Assembly: GCA_910580225.1 (NCBI GenBank) | Contig: CAJTXE010000062.1 | Location: 1 to 17,805, forward strand | DNA from: an uncultured Acetatifactor sp. | Lineage (GTDB): Bacteria > Bacillota > Clostridia > Lachnospirales > Lachnospiraceae | Direction: 5' to 3' | Length of the DNA stretch: 17,805 nt | Part shown: positions 1 to 7,432 of the stretch, piece by piece | Numbering within the stretch: position 1 is the stretch's first letter | How the letters are laid out: every line of letters begins with the position of its first letter | Translations under genes and position numbers: made by a program | Notes under the pieces: generated by a model | Database searches by the model: none | Told to the model about the DNA's origin: nothing | The model's input: only the letters and a program-made list of their open reading frames with translations

Positions 1-97
1 GCCCCTGTTTTTCCAGCAGACGAATCACGGCGTCATGGGCCGGATCATTTTCATTAAATTTGATACTGAACCGCCCCCGGTCTTTCTTTCCACCCAT
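1..97 (-). CDS. ParR-like partition protein, N-terminal part only
   Basis: The gene runs off the left edge; only its first 32 codons are visible. They read MGGKKDRGRFSIKFNENDPA and continue through HDAVIRLLEKQG. The start is ATG at 97, with an AGGTGA ribosome binding site that overlaps the TGA stop of the parM-like gene 4 bases upstream, so the two are translationally coupled. A small basic protein directly after a ParM-type actin is the usual place of the ParR adaptor, which binds the centromere and caps the filament. The phrase 'FSIKFNENDPAHDAVIRLLEKQG' pattern (a short beta strand followed by a helix) fits a ribbon-helix-helix DNA-binding start. The ParR assignment rests on position plus this short stretch; the rest of the protein is needed to confirm it. 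Confidence 0.7.
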   Translation of the reverse strand, partial: MGGKKDRGRFSIKFNENDPAHDAVIRLLEKQG

Positions 98-101
98 AAG
101 C

Positions 102-1016
102 TCACCTGCCTGCCGTTTCCATCTTATAGAGAAATTCATACCCCTTTGCATTGGCATTGATATCCTCCACAAATAGTGCATTTCCCACCTTCCCGGAAGC
201 TTCAATCTGCCGGCGCAGAAGGATGGCGCCGCCGCCCACAAACACCACCATGCCGGACATCAGATCCAGCATACGCTCCCGCAGGCTGTTTGCTAGGTCA
301 TTTACAAAATCCTGCGCCAGCTTTTCCACAAGGGATGAGACTTCCGGGGCATAGGTGCTCTCACCGTCCTTTAAGATACCGTCAATATCCGTTTCTTCCA
401 GCAGGATATCAAATTCTGAATTGGCCTTCGTCCGAATCCGGTTATAGAGCAGGATCACTCCGTTTTCCAGGGAATCGCAGATACTCAAATCCGCCCGGCC
501 GGAACGCATCATCAGGTAGTCTGCCGTAAACCCGCCGATATCTACGATAAGCACCCTCGGCTTATCCAGCAGCCTGTCCATCATGGTCACCGCCGCCGCA
601 AAAGCCTGGGGATAACAGCGCACATCCTCGATATAAATGGTATACGGATTATCACGGTACTGGAAATTTACAATGCCCCTATTGGAAAAATACCGTATAA
701 AGGACTGGTTCTGCGCCCCATAGTGAGCCGGCGGAAGCCCCACTGCCAGAGAGACATGCACCACCTCTTCCCCATACCTTTCCTTTAAATGGAGTTCTTC
801 CGCGATCCCGAACAGGGTAAGGATGAAAAAGCGGTCATCCTCCGTCTTATCTCTTTTATAAGGAATCCTCTGATTTGACAGCGTATAAAACTTTCCCTGG
901 TATTCCAGGATGTCGCTGCCGAACGGCCTGGCAATGCTCTCCACCAGCCCGGACACAAAGGGCCTGCTGTGGATCGTCTTCATCTGTTTGTTCCCGTGGT
1001 CGATTGCAATTAACAT
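102..1016 (-). CDS. parM: ParM/StbA-family actin-like plasmid segregation ATPase
   Basis: This 304-residue protein has the actin/Hsp70 ATPase signature: a phosphate-1 loop near the N-terminus (IDHGN, residues 5-9), the phosphate-2 motif VDIGGFTAD (158-166), and the adenosine motif VFVGGGA (258-264). The end (NANAKGYEF, 288-296) is typical of ParM/StbA. Family members polymerise into filaments that push sister plasmids apart with a ParR adaptor. The start is ATG at 1016 behind AAGGAG. It is the first gene after a strong terminator (1088-1134) and is followed 4 bases later by a ParR-like gene. The 70-base gap to the terminator is long enough for its own promoter and contains a 15-bp near-palindrome. 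Length is normal for the family and no key motif is missing. Confidence 0.9.
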   Translation of the reverse strand: MLIAIDHGNKQMKTIHSRPFVSGLVESIARPFGSDILEYQGKFYTLSNQRIPYKRDKTEDDRFFILTLFGIAEELHLKERYGEEVVHVSLAVGLPPAHYGAQNQSFIRYFSNRGIVNFQYRDNPYTIYIEDVRCYPQAFAAAVTMMDRLLDKPRVLIVDIGGFTADYLMMRSGRADLSICDSLENGVILLYNRIRTKANSEFDILLEETDIDGILKDGESTYAPEVSSLVEKLAQDFVNDLANSLRERMLDLMSGMVVFVGGGAILLRRQIEASGKVGNALFVEDINANAKGYEFLYKMETAGR

Positions 1017-1054
1017 AGTTTTTCATCTCCTTTTTTCCTTTATACTTATTCTTT

Positions 1055-1069
1055 ACGCATTGAATACGT
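1055..1069. promoter_or_regulatory. 15-bp near-palindrome upstream of parM
   Basis: The + strand reads ACGCATTGAATACGT, symmetric about a central base except for one position pair. It lies between the terminator at 1088-1134 and the parM ribosome binding site. ParR adaptors commonly bind sites upstream of parM that act as both centromere and operator, so this could be one such site. Only one copy is visible, whereas known parC regions carry several repeats, so the assignment is weak. On the minus strand TTGAAA (1073-1078) is a possible -35, but no good -10 follows. Confidence 0.3.
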
Positions 1070-1087
1070 CTTTTTTCAACAAAAAAT

Positions 1088-1134
1088 AAAAAAACAGGAC
1101 CGACAGCATATTGACTGCCGTGTCCTGTTTTTTT
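1088..1134 (-). terminator. Strong bidirectional intrinsic terminator
   Basis: AACAGGAC pairs with GTCCTGTT, continued by A/T tracts, and an inner CGACAG/CTGCCG helix has one mismatch. On the minus strand a run of seven T and then another T-rich stretch follows. It lies between the stop of the 208-residue gene (1163) and the parM start (1016), so it would end the long operon unless read through. Confidence 0.85.
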
Positions 1135-1162
1135 ACACCATAACTTGTCCTGCCCTCTCCGG

Positions 1163-1789
1163 TCAGGTATGTATCCCATAGTACGCCTTTTCCAGATTCT
1201 CCCGGCCGTGGAGGATGACTCCCCCGCATATGCCGGCCCCATAAGGCGTCTGTTCCCGGAAGAAAAAGCTGTACGGTTCAAAATCATCATACACCGTGAT
1301 CTGCCTGCTGCCTTTCCATCTCAGAAAATGGTCAGCCATGAACTTCCCCAGTTTTTTCCGCAATGCCTTCGTCTCCGCCACTGCTTTCAGATTTCTTCTG
1401 CTCTGGAACTCAATCTTTGGCCTGCCGCTTTCCTCTAAGGACAGCATCTTTATCTGCATGCTGTCCTCCCGGCTCTGCTTTATGGAACTTTTAAATTTCT
1501 TATAGGAAAGCCGGACCGTTTCCGTCCTGCCGGACACCTTCCCTCCCCCTGCGTCACTGAGCCAGGTAAATTCTATTTCCAGAATCTCTGCCTGCTCGAA
1601 AGACTTCCGTAATGACACTTTTGCAAAGGAGTGGATATCGGATACCGTCATATATCTTTTTTCTTCCAGTTCCAGCAGTTCCTTCTCCGTAAGGACAAAG
1701 CCCTGGGGAGAGTGGCAATCTTTAGAGAATGTCCGCAGAGTAATGCAGTCCTCGGATGCGGATAGTTTTATCATCGTCCTGTTATTCAT
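1163..1789 (-). CDS. Conserved-type hypothetical protein, 208 aa
   Basis: I do not recognise this family. The start is ATG at 1789 (MNNRTMIKLSASED) because AAGGAGG sits 7 bases upstream; an in-frame ATG six codons earlier would overlap that site. The protein is basic in the middle (YKKFKSSIKQSRED), with alternating beta-like stretches and an aromatic C-terminal part (YDDFEPYSFFFREQTPYGAG). No membrane segment, signal peptide or cysteine pair is visible. It is the last gene before the strong terminator at 1088-1134 and is preceded by a GC-rich hairpin (1811-1836). Position at the end of the replication/conjugation operon suggests an accessory role in the element, but no function can be read from the sequence. 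Confidence 0.75.
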   Translation of the reverse strand: MNNRTMIKLSASEDCITLRTFSKDCHSPQGFVLTEKELLELEEKRYMTVSDIHSFAKVSLRKSFEQAEILEIEFTWLSDAGGGKVSGRTETVRLSYKKFKSSIKQSREDSMQIKMLSLEESGRPKIEFQSRRNLKAVAETKALRKKLGKFMADHFLRWKGSRQITVYDDFEPYSFFFREQTPYGAGICGGVILHGRENLEKAYYGIHT

Positions 1790-1810
1790 CTTATAGCCTC
1801 CTTCCAAACA

Positions 1811-1836
1811 GGGGAGAGCGTCTGTTCCCTCTCCCC
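1811..1836 (-). other. GC-rich hairpin in mRNA before the 208-aa gene
   Basis: GGGGAGAG pairs perfectly with CTCTCCCC around a 10-base loop. On the minus strand it is followed by TGTTTGG and then the ribosome binding site, with no real T tract. It is therefore more likely an RNA-stabilising or processing hairpin than a terminator. Confidence 0.55.
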
Positions 1837-1885
1837 CGTATCCTATGATTTACTTGTTTCTGGCCGCAGCCTGTTAAGGGATCTT

Positions 1886-2824
1886 TCACTCGCCTGCCAT
1901 CTGGAAAAACTGTGCCGGCGTCAGGACCTTTATCCCCAGTTCCCTTGCCTTTGCCAGCTTGCTCCCGGCATTCTCCCCGCAGACCAGGTAATCCGTCTTT
2001 TTGCTCACCGAGCTCCCGGCATGGGCGCCCAGGGATTCAATCATTTCATTGATGCCGCTCCGGGTATAGGGTTCCACCTTTCCGGTCACCACGATGGTCA
2101 TTCCCGCAAAGGGATTTTCCCTTACTGCAGCCATATTCTCTTCCGCTGTCCTTTTTTCGATATGCAACATTTGCTGCAATACCTCCCATATATACAGATT
2201 TTCTTCATCATAAAACCACTCATGGATATTGTTGTGCAGGGTATCCCCAAAATCGGGGAGCTGCGTAAAATCATACTGCCGATGCACCGCGTCCTCAAAT
2301 TCCTCCAGGTCACTGTGGAACACCCCGGCAAGGGTCCGGCTGGCCGTATTCCCCACCATAGGGATATCCATGGCAATGAGATACCGCTCAAAAGTGGTGT
2401 TCCTGCTGCCCTGGATGGCATCCCACAGGTGCTGCCAGGATTTCTCCCCAAAGCCGTCCATGTTCATGATCTCGTCCTCATAAGTCAGCTTGACCGTCAG
2501 GCCGTCCAGTTTTAACATCAAAAGGATCTGATGCTCCCCTGCAAAGGAGACCAGTTCCTCCACGCTTTTCGTCTTGTCCAGTGAGAGCAGCGGGATCGGA
2601 TGGCCTGTCTTTTTAAGCTCACTGACTGCCTGAAAGCCCACTGTCTGGGTGGGAGAATCTGCCATCCATATCCCCGTTTCCTTCTCCAATGCTGCCAGCT
2701 CGTCATACATCCGGTCATAGACTTCATCGGTAACAGACGGGGCATTATTGTTATAATACTCATCTCTGTACCGGTTTAACTGTGCAGTCAGCGCCTGTAT
2801 CTTTTCCCATGCGTTCTGTGTCAT
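1886..2824 (-). CDS. Internally deleted NAD-dependent DNA ligase (LigA-like), 312 aa
   Basis: The N-terminus is a LigA domain Ia (about residues 5-75, with YYNNNAPSVTDEVYDRMYDEL-type spacing) followed by the start of the adenylation domain with the nucleophile motif KLDG (K105). Right after LTVKLTYED (about 109-117) the sequence jumps to helix-hairpin-helix material (MDGFGEKSWQHLWDA, 122-136, then YLIAMDIPMVGNT) and ends in a BRCT domain (about 240-312: TIVVTGKVEPYTRSGINE, SKKTDYLVCGE). The remaining nucleotidyltransferase motifs, OB fold and zinc finger are absent; full LigA is roughly 650-700 residues. The frame stays open across the junction near 2476. ATG at 2824 has a strong AGGAGGTG site and abuts the stop of the gene upstream. 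It is unlikely to ligate DNA; it could still bind nicks through HhH/BRCT, or be a decaying gene. Confidence 0.85.
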   Translation of the reverse strand: MTQNAWEKIQALTAQLNRYRDEYYNNNAPSVTDEVYDRMYDELAALEKETGIWMADSPTQTVGFQAVSELKKTGHPIPLLSLDKTKSVEELVSFAGEHQILLMLKLDGLTVKLTYEDEIMNMDGFGEKSWQHLWDAIQGSRNTTFERYLIAMDIPMVGNTASRTLAGVFHSDLEEFEDAVHRQYDFTQLPDFGDTLHNNIHEWFYDEENLYIWEVLQQMLHIEKRTAEENMAAVRENPFAGMTIVVTGKVEPYTRSGINEMIESLGAHAGSSVSKKTDYLVCGENAGSKLAKARELGIKVLTPAQFFQMAGE

Positions 2825-3148
2825 TTAAGCCACCTCCTGTCCTGTGATGCGGAATGACATGATCAGATATTTTTCCGTCTTCTCCTTATCGTTACAGTAT
2901 ATACTGCATATCCCGTCCTCGAATTTCCAGAACGGGGCGTTGCTCCACCAAAGGACAGACCCCCTTCCATTGTTGGCAAGGGTGACTTTACACTCCGGTT
3001 CCTCCGGCACGATGCTGTAAAACCCCTGGGTGTTTGCCACTGTGACCTTCCGTTTCTGCCCCACGTACTCCGGACGGCAGTGGGCGGTGATCTCAAAACA
3101 GGTTCCCTTCTTTATGGTCTTTTTTAACTGATTCAGATTTTTTACCAT
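2825..3148 (-). CDS. Hypothetical protein of mobile-element type, 107 aa
   Basis: A 107-residue protein beginning MVKNLNQLKKTIKKGTCFEI, with an AAGGAG site 7 bases before ATG 3148. It resembles, from memory, small uncharacterised proteins common in Firmicute conjugative elements that share the 'KNLNQLKK...FEI...RPEY.GQ' start and the 'GFYS(I/V)VP' and 'WW...W.FEDGICSIY' patterns. The content is mostly beta-prone with several aromatics in the C-terminal half (LWWSNAPFWKFEDG). No catalytic motif or membrane segment is seen. Its stop abuts the start of the deleted ligase, and a terminator-like hairpin (3188-3220) separates it from the pcfJ-like gene upstream. Function unknown. Confidence 0.8.
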   Translation of the reverse strand: MVKNLNQLKKTIKKGTCFEITAHCRPEYVGQKRKVTVANTQGFYSIVPEEPECKVTLANNGRGSVLWWSNAPFWKFEDGICSIYCNDKEKTEKYLIMSFRITGQEVA

Positions 3149-3187
3149 ACTTATCTCCTTTCCGTTTCAATGTTTAACTTTATGAAA

Positions 3188-3220
3188 AGAAAGCGGATAC
3201 CATAAAGACATCCGCTTTCT
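3188..3220 (-). terminator. Intra-operon terminator-like hairpin after pcfJ
   Basis: An 11-bp perfect stem (AGAAAGCGGAT / ATCCGCTTTCT) with an 11-base loop. On the minus strand it is followed by TTTCAT, giving a moderately T-rich tail (TTTCTTTTCAT). It starts directly after the pcfJ-like stop codon. Only about 40 bases separate it from the ATG of the next gene, with no recognisable promoter between. Confidence 0.7.
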
Positions 3221-3223
3221 TAC

Positions 3224-5239
3224 CTATGCAGCAGCCGCAAGTGCGGGGGCATGCAGAATCTCTTTTTCCCATACATCCAGAAATCTCCTGACTGCGGGGG
3301 AAGGGGACTGATTGCCATAACAACGAGCCTGCGCCAATTCCCCATTTTGAATCTCAACGGTACAGAGAGATTTACTCTGTTCACTGGCTTTCCGGACAAA
3401 CAGGATGGTACTTTCCCTCTTAACAACCTTCTTTACATAGCTTCCTACACAATGATGCAGGTTCTGCCCTTCTTCCAGAATCTCCTTTGCAGTATGGGGA
3501 AGGAGTACAACAAACCCATATTTTACAAAATGATACTGCTGATTCATCTCCTCAAACTGTTTCTGTATCTGCCTGTCATAGACCAGGGCCTGCTCTTTGT
3601 CCGAAATATCATTCACCTTGTCATGGGCTTTCTTTAAATCAGCCGGAAAAAGGACAAAACTGTTTTTCAGATCTAATTCCAATCCTTCGCTCATGCACAG
3701 GTAATCCCGGTAATCTGTCAGGATATCTTCCATTTTGTAATACCCGCCACTTTGGTAAGGGCTTGTTTTACAAAACTTTGCGTACTGTTCATTTACATAC
3801 TTCATCAGCTTATACGGTGTCATATGTTTTAATGGAACAAGTACATTTTCTGCCCTGCTGATATTGTAATTCCCACACCAGCGCAACAGTTCTTCATTCA
3901 GCTCCAGGTTTGCATGGAGAAACGCCCGGATCAGTTTCATCTGGCCAAGTCCCGGATTTACCCTCTTGAGCAGGGGAAGGTGGCTTTTATCGAGCCCAAA
4001 CGCTTCCTTTAAATTCTTCCCATTTGGATTAAAACCGGAGTCTGAACTATAATAATGATTATCATGCGCAACACTCTCAGCCAGGCGGTACAGATGAAGC
4101 TTTACCAGATATTCCAGCATCGGGTAACGATTATATCTCATTAAATACTGGATAGCATAAAGGGGTTCCCTATCTGCCAGATAAAATTCTTTCAGCTGGG
4201 AATACTGCCATGGGGATTCTTTCAATACCTTATGTAAATTTTTTACATACAGAAATCCCGTCTGATCAGCTTCAAAATTATACACCCACCTATTGATTAC
4301 AGGACGTTTTCCCGGTTTCCACGGCGTAGGCCTGTCCCTAAAACCGTAGCTGTAGTAATAGCATTCTTCCGAAATGTTCCCGGCGTCATCCCAGTAAAGG
4401 AATGTCCTGGCATTTTCATAAATGCTTTTATACGGTTCCCTTTCATCTCCATACTGATAATAGATTTTAATGAACCGTACTACGACCTCATTCCTGGAAG
4501 TACGCTGAAGTACCTGCAGCGTATTCTGGTCAATGATCATCCCACGTTTTCCACGGCTCTTAAAGGTTACCTTTGCCTTACAAACAGGGCATACGCCTTT
4601 TTCATTATGTTTTACACCTGTTATCGGCACTTCGGCTTTACATGCGCTGCAGAATCCCTCCATATCCTTTCTCTTCCTGTTATAAGTATAGAAAAAATAA
4701 TGCGGTGCAATCTCACGTTCGATCATATTTCCGATATCTCTGGGTAGGGCAGGAACTGCCTTCATTCTCTCACGGATTTCTTTTTCTTTTTTTAATTTCC
4801 GCTCCCACTGTCTTTTTTCGCTGATGTCACTCTGCAAATAATACAGGCTGGTAAAACCTTTAACTCCTTTCTTTTTACAAAACTTTGTCACACGTTCCTC
4901 ATCACCGGCCATATAAAAGGCACACCGCCTGCTGAAATCATAATCCCTCTGCAGGTTACAAAAGGCGGCCGCACTCCAACGGGTGCTTCCATCCTCTCTG
5001 CGGCATAAAGTGACATACTCTGTCCTGCTCTGGAACATGGTCAAGGCTGGCTGGAAAGTCCCTGCTGCCGCCTGCTCCCTCAGATAGATATACAATACCA
5101 GAAGTCGTTTTCTACCGATATTTTTCACTGCTGTCCGTACAATGTATTTCACTTTCTCCGCATGGAGCAGCCCGTGATTCTGGTTCATTTTAAACCCCGG
5201 ATCTGCAAATTTCCGGCATTCTCTTTTATTTATTTTCAT
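3224..5239 (-). CDS. PcfJ-like protein with zinc ribbon
   Basis: A 671-residue protein. The C-terminal part carries the PcfJ domain hallmark (EEGQNLHHCVGSYVKKV, then TILFVRKA, SLCTVEIQNGELAQARCYGN, about residues 585-660), named after the pCF10 conjugative plasmid gene. A four-cysteine zinc ribbon of CxxC-x16-CxxC type lies near residues 197-220 (CSAC ... CPVC). The long middle is rich in aromatic residues and tyrosine clusters. Two start codons are possible: ATG 5245 and ATG 5239. The G-rich site (AGGGGGG) lies 1 base before the first and 7 before the second, so 5239 is chosen. The gene starts 13 bases after the pcfK-like stop, so the two are coupled as in pCF10. The biochemical role of PcfJ is not established to my knowledge; an accessory role in conjugative element maintenance or transfer is inferred. 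Confidence 0.85.
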   Translation of the reverse strand: MKINKRECRKFADPGFKMNQNHGLLHAEKVKYIVRTAVKNIGRKRLLVLYIYLREQAAAGTFQPALTMFQSRTEYVTLCRREDGSTRWSAAAFCNLQRDYDFSRRCAFYMAGDEERVTKFCKKKGVKGFTSLYYLQSDISEKRQWERKLKKEKEIRERMKAVPALPRDIGNMIEREIAPHYFFYTYNRKRKDMEGFCSACKAEVPITGVKHNEKGVCPVCKAKVTFKSRGKRGMIIDQNTLQVLQRTSRNEVVVRFIKIYYQYGDEREPYKSIYENARTFLYWDDAGNISEECYYYSYGFRDRPTPWKPGKRPVINRWVYNFEADQTGFLYVKNLHKVLKESPWQYSQLKEFYLADREPLYAIQYLMRYNRYPMLEYLVKLHLYRLAESVAHDNHYYSSDSGFNPNGKNLKEAFGLDKSHLPLLKRVNPGLGQMKLIRAFLHANLELNEELLRWCGNYNISRAENVLVPLKHMTPYKLMKYVNEQYAKFCKTSPYQSGGYYKMEDILTDYRDYLCMSEGLELDLKNSFVLFPADLKKAHDKVNDISDKEQALVYDRQIQKQFEEMNQQYHFVKYGFVVLLPHTAKEILEEGQNLHHCVGSYVKKVVKRESTILFVRKASEQSKSLCTVEIQNGELAQARCYGNQSPSPAVRRFLDVWEKEILHAPALAAAA

Positions 5240-5251
5240 CTGCATTCCCCC

Positions 5252-6223
5252 CTATCCTGCAAGACCTGCCAGAGTCATCTGTTCAAACTGCCCGCCATCT
5301 GTTCCTTTCTCCTGCGGTTTCTTTTCTTCCTTTTTCCCATTCTTCTCTTTTCCTGCAGCTTTCTTTCCCGCAGCCTTTGTATTTTTAGACATAACACTGG
5401 ATTTACCGTTATATGCCCTGGGAACAAATTTCTCCTCCTTCTCCTGATCCTCTTTTGCATCCGGGTCACGGAAATATTCCTCTGCCCACTGGTAACACAG
5501 ATCGTCCGGCACATCACTTCCATAAACGCCGTTTTCCGGCTTGATATCATTATCCTTCATCTCCTGCTCCACAAACTCCCTGGCTTTCCGGTTGATATAA
5601 TAGAAGCAGTGAATCATGGTCTTGCGGGGATGCATGGTCAACCTGGCAAAATCCGGATCTTCCAGGCATAAAGTCTGGATATATTCTGACACGCACTCCT
5701 TCATATTCCTGCGGGTAAGTCTTTCTGTATAAGCGCCCACACGTTTCATGGCTTCGGCTGCCACTTCCTCGTCACTCAGGGCAGACATTTTGGCAAGCTG
5801 TGCCTGTTCTGCCTCCCTTTTTGCCTGCTGTCTGGCCTCCCATTCCGCTTTGCGTCTGGCCTCTGCCGCCTCATGCTCCGCACGCTTTTTATCCTCCGAT
5901 TCTTTTTCCGCACCAGAAGCTTTTGTTCCGCTCTCCACGTCCTCGGTATCCTCTGTTTCATTGTTTCCCGGACCGGATTCTTCTTCCCCGTCCTCATATG
6001 CTGCATCCGGATCAGCTTCCTCCTGGACCGGAAGGGAAACCGCAGCCGGTTCCTGCCTGTCGGTGTCAAAGGGCACCTCTCCGGCCAGATCCCCGCTGTC
6101 GGTAAATCCATCGGAGAATCCGCTATCTTCCTTTCCGGGATCGTCCGCCGGCAATCCCCCGTCCTCAAAAGGGTTTTCTTCCATACACACTTCCATGTTC
6201 ATATCTTCAAATGCACTGTTCAT
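5252..6223 (-). CDS. PcfK-like / AcrIIA9-family protein with acidic and KR/E-rich arms
   Basis: Start ATG 6223 (MNSAFEDMNMEVCMEENPFE) behind AAAGGAGA. Residues 1-105 are very acidic and low in complexity; 105-145 form an alanine/charged coiled-coil-like arm (EARRKAEWEARQQAKREAEQ). About 148-262 is the folded part (MKRVGAYTERL, KECVSEYIQTL, HPRKTMIHCFYYINRKA, YQWAEEYFRDP), matching the PcfK-like family. Proteins of this family include AcrIIA9, a Cas9 inhibitor found in gut metagenomes. The tail is lysine-rich and ends EQMTLAGLAG, resembling a degraded sliding-clamp-binding motif. It sits just upstream of the pcfJ-like gene, as in pCF10. Family membership is fairly sure; anti-CRISPR activity is only possible, since the family's native role on plasmids is unknown. 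A terminator-like hairpin lies directly before its ribosome binding site. Confidence 0.8.
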   Translation of the reverse strand: MNSAFEDMNMEVCMEENPFEDGGLPADDPGKEDSGFSDGFTDSGDLAGEVPFDTDRQEPAAVSLPVQEEADPDAAYEDGEEESGPGNNETEDTEDVESGTKASGAEKESEDKKRAEHEAAEARRKAEWEARQQAKREAEQAQLAKMSALSDEEVAAEAMKRVGAYTERLTRRNMKECVSEYIQTLCLEDPDFARLTMHPRKTMIHCFYYINRKAREFVEQEMKDNDIKPENGVYGSDVPDDLCYQWAEEYFRDPDAKEDQEKEEKFVPRAYNGKSSVMSKNTKAAGKKAAGKEKNGKKEEKKPQEKGTDGGQFEQMTLAGLAG

Positions 6224-6241
6224 ATCTGATCTCCTTTCATC

Positions 6242-6278
6242 AAAAACGGCATGGAGCGGGGAAAACCCATTCCATGCC
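6242..6278 (-). terminator. Intrinsic terminator-like hairpin directly before pcfK ribosome binding site
   Basis: On the minus strand GGCATGGA pairs with TCCATGCC, with an inner GGG/CCC helix, followed by GTTTTTG. The T tract ends within 18 bases of ATG 6223 and touches the AAAGGAGA site, leaving no space for a promoter. It must be read through for pcfK/pcfJ to be expressed from the upstream promoter, or it controls access to the site. Confidence 0.75.
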
Positions 6279-6304
6279 ATAGCTGCCGTCCGCCCCTCAT
6301 CCCC

Positions 6305-7432
6305 TCATTTTTTCGCAAGAAAGGGAGAAAAGCGTACAGGTTCAAATGTGCTGCCGTCTATGTAAAAATAGCGGCGGCCTGTTCCATCATCCAGCTCCAC
6401 CACATCCGAAGATGCAAGGGGGCGTCCTTTGTATCCTTCCGGCACCTGCTTTTTGTAGTGTGCCGAAATCTGTTCCAGTATTTCCGTGTCTTTCCACTGT
6501 TCCGGACAGGCAAGCTCCGAATCGCATACCAGCTGGTAATCTGAAGCCGGGGGCTGTTCATATCCTGCCCTGTGCAGATCCTGAATCCCCTTAAACGCAA
6601 AAGGGATGGTCTCCCGGTCTGCGTCAAAGGAAAGCTGGTAAATGCGGAACCTCCATCTGCGGTGTGGGAAATTCAGAAGTTCATCTGACAATCCCTTTCC
6701 TTTCTGGCAGAAAACCGCCTGGCCTTTCTGTAAATTCTGATCCCCGCCTTCTTTCTGCTGTTTTTCTTTCCGGAGTGCAAGCTGCCAGTCATCGATCCCC
6801 TTGTAATTGGGATTCCAGGTCAGCCGCCGGCACTCCATCCCATGCTGCCTCGCCAGCAGGTATATCTTGGAACTTCCTTTCGCGATCATCTCATTGCTGT
6901 ACTTGTCCATGTCGTGGGCCTCGATGATCAATTCCGTACCGTTCTGCGCCAAAAGCCCGAACAGAGGCCCAAGCTGCGCTACATTGTTTGCCCCTGCCAC
7001 CGCCACAAAAGAACGGTTCAGCAGTACATGGGCAATGTCCGCTTTCAGTATCCCCTCCGTGACATAGATGGTCCGGGCAAAGGGATTCCCTATGAAATGC
7101 ACCGGGCTCCCGGAAGTGACTCCCATATTTTTCGTGGAGGAGGAAAGCCAGATATATTTCGTCCCTGCTTTCTCCGGCGGGTCATCCTTATCCTTAAAGG
7201 GAACATCCAGGAGGATCTGCATCCCCCGGATCAGCCCGTCAATGCCGATGGCCGGTATCAGGATGCCCGCCGTGCGGCTGCCAAACTTTGCAGTCCAGTA
7301 TCCGCCCTCATGGATATAGAACCCTGGAACTCCCTCCACCTTACATCCCTGCTTCATCAGCCTCTCCGTCAGGGAGCGGCACAGAAAATAGGGCGGGGTG
7401 CTCTTAAACCCCCAGGCTGTCGATCTGTTCAT
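6305..7432 (-). CDS. Toprim (DUF3854-type) primase C-terminal part with YodL-like domain, frameshifted from its CHC2 part
   Basis: From residue 9 (FKSTPPYFLCRSLTERL) this continues the protein encoded at 7404-7925 in another frame. It holds a Toprim core: VTEG (E126), then the acidic DxD in HDMDKYSN (D174/D176) and KGIDDW (212-216). After a lysine/glutamine-rich linker (220-245) comes a C-terminal domain (about 258-368: FRIYQLSFDADRETIPFAF, DYQLVCDSEL, SSDVVELDD, FYIDGSTFEPV) matching YodL-like domains of mobile elements. The ATG at 7432 has only a weak G-rich site, so independent initiation is possible but not compelling; the true product is probably a fusion of about 539 residues. Role: priming DNA synthesis during element replication or transfer. 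Confidence 0.75.
   Translation of the reverse strand: MNRSTAWGFKSTPPYFLCRSLTERLMKQGCKVEGVPGFYIHEGGYWTAKFGSRTAGILIPAIGIDGLIRGMQILLDVPFKDKDDPPEKAGTKYIWLSSSTKNMGVTSGSPVHFIGNPFARTIYVTEGILKADIAHVLLNRSFVAVAGANNVAQLGPLFGLLAQNGTELIIEAHDMDKYSNEMIAKGSSKIYLLARQHGMECRRLTWNPNYKGIDDWQLALRKEKQQKEGGDQNLQKGQAVFCQKGKGLSDELLNFPHRRWRFRIYQLSFDADRETIPFAFKGIQDLHRAGYEQPPASDYQLVCDSELACPEQWKDTEILEQISAHYKKQVPEGYKGRPLASSDVVELDDGTGRRYFYIDGSTFEPVRFSPFLAKK

Noticed and set aside
1811..1836. Intrinsic terminator before the 208-aa gene
   Set aside because: The stem is strong but no T tract follows on the minus strand, so it is listed only as an mRNA hairpin.
5748..6365. 205-codon plus-strand frame rich in Ser/Ala/Pro opposite the pcfK-like gene
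   Set aside because: It is the mirror of the low-complexity acidic and alanine-rich coding sequence on the minus strand and has no supported start.
7404..7432. Classical programmed +1 frameshift like prfB
   Set aside because: Not adopted as the call: the slip codon GTT would re-pair poorly on TTT and the G tract is too close; a homopolymer indel is simpler.
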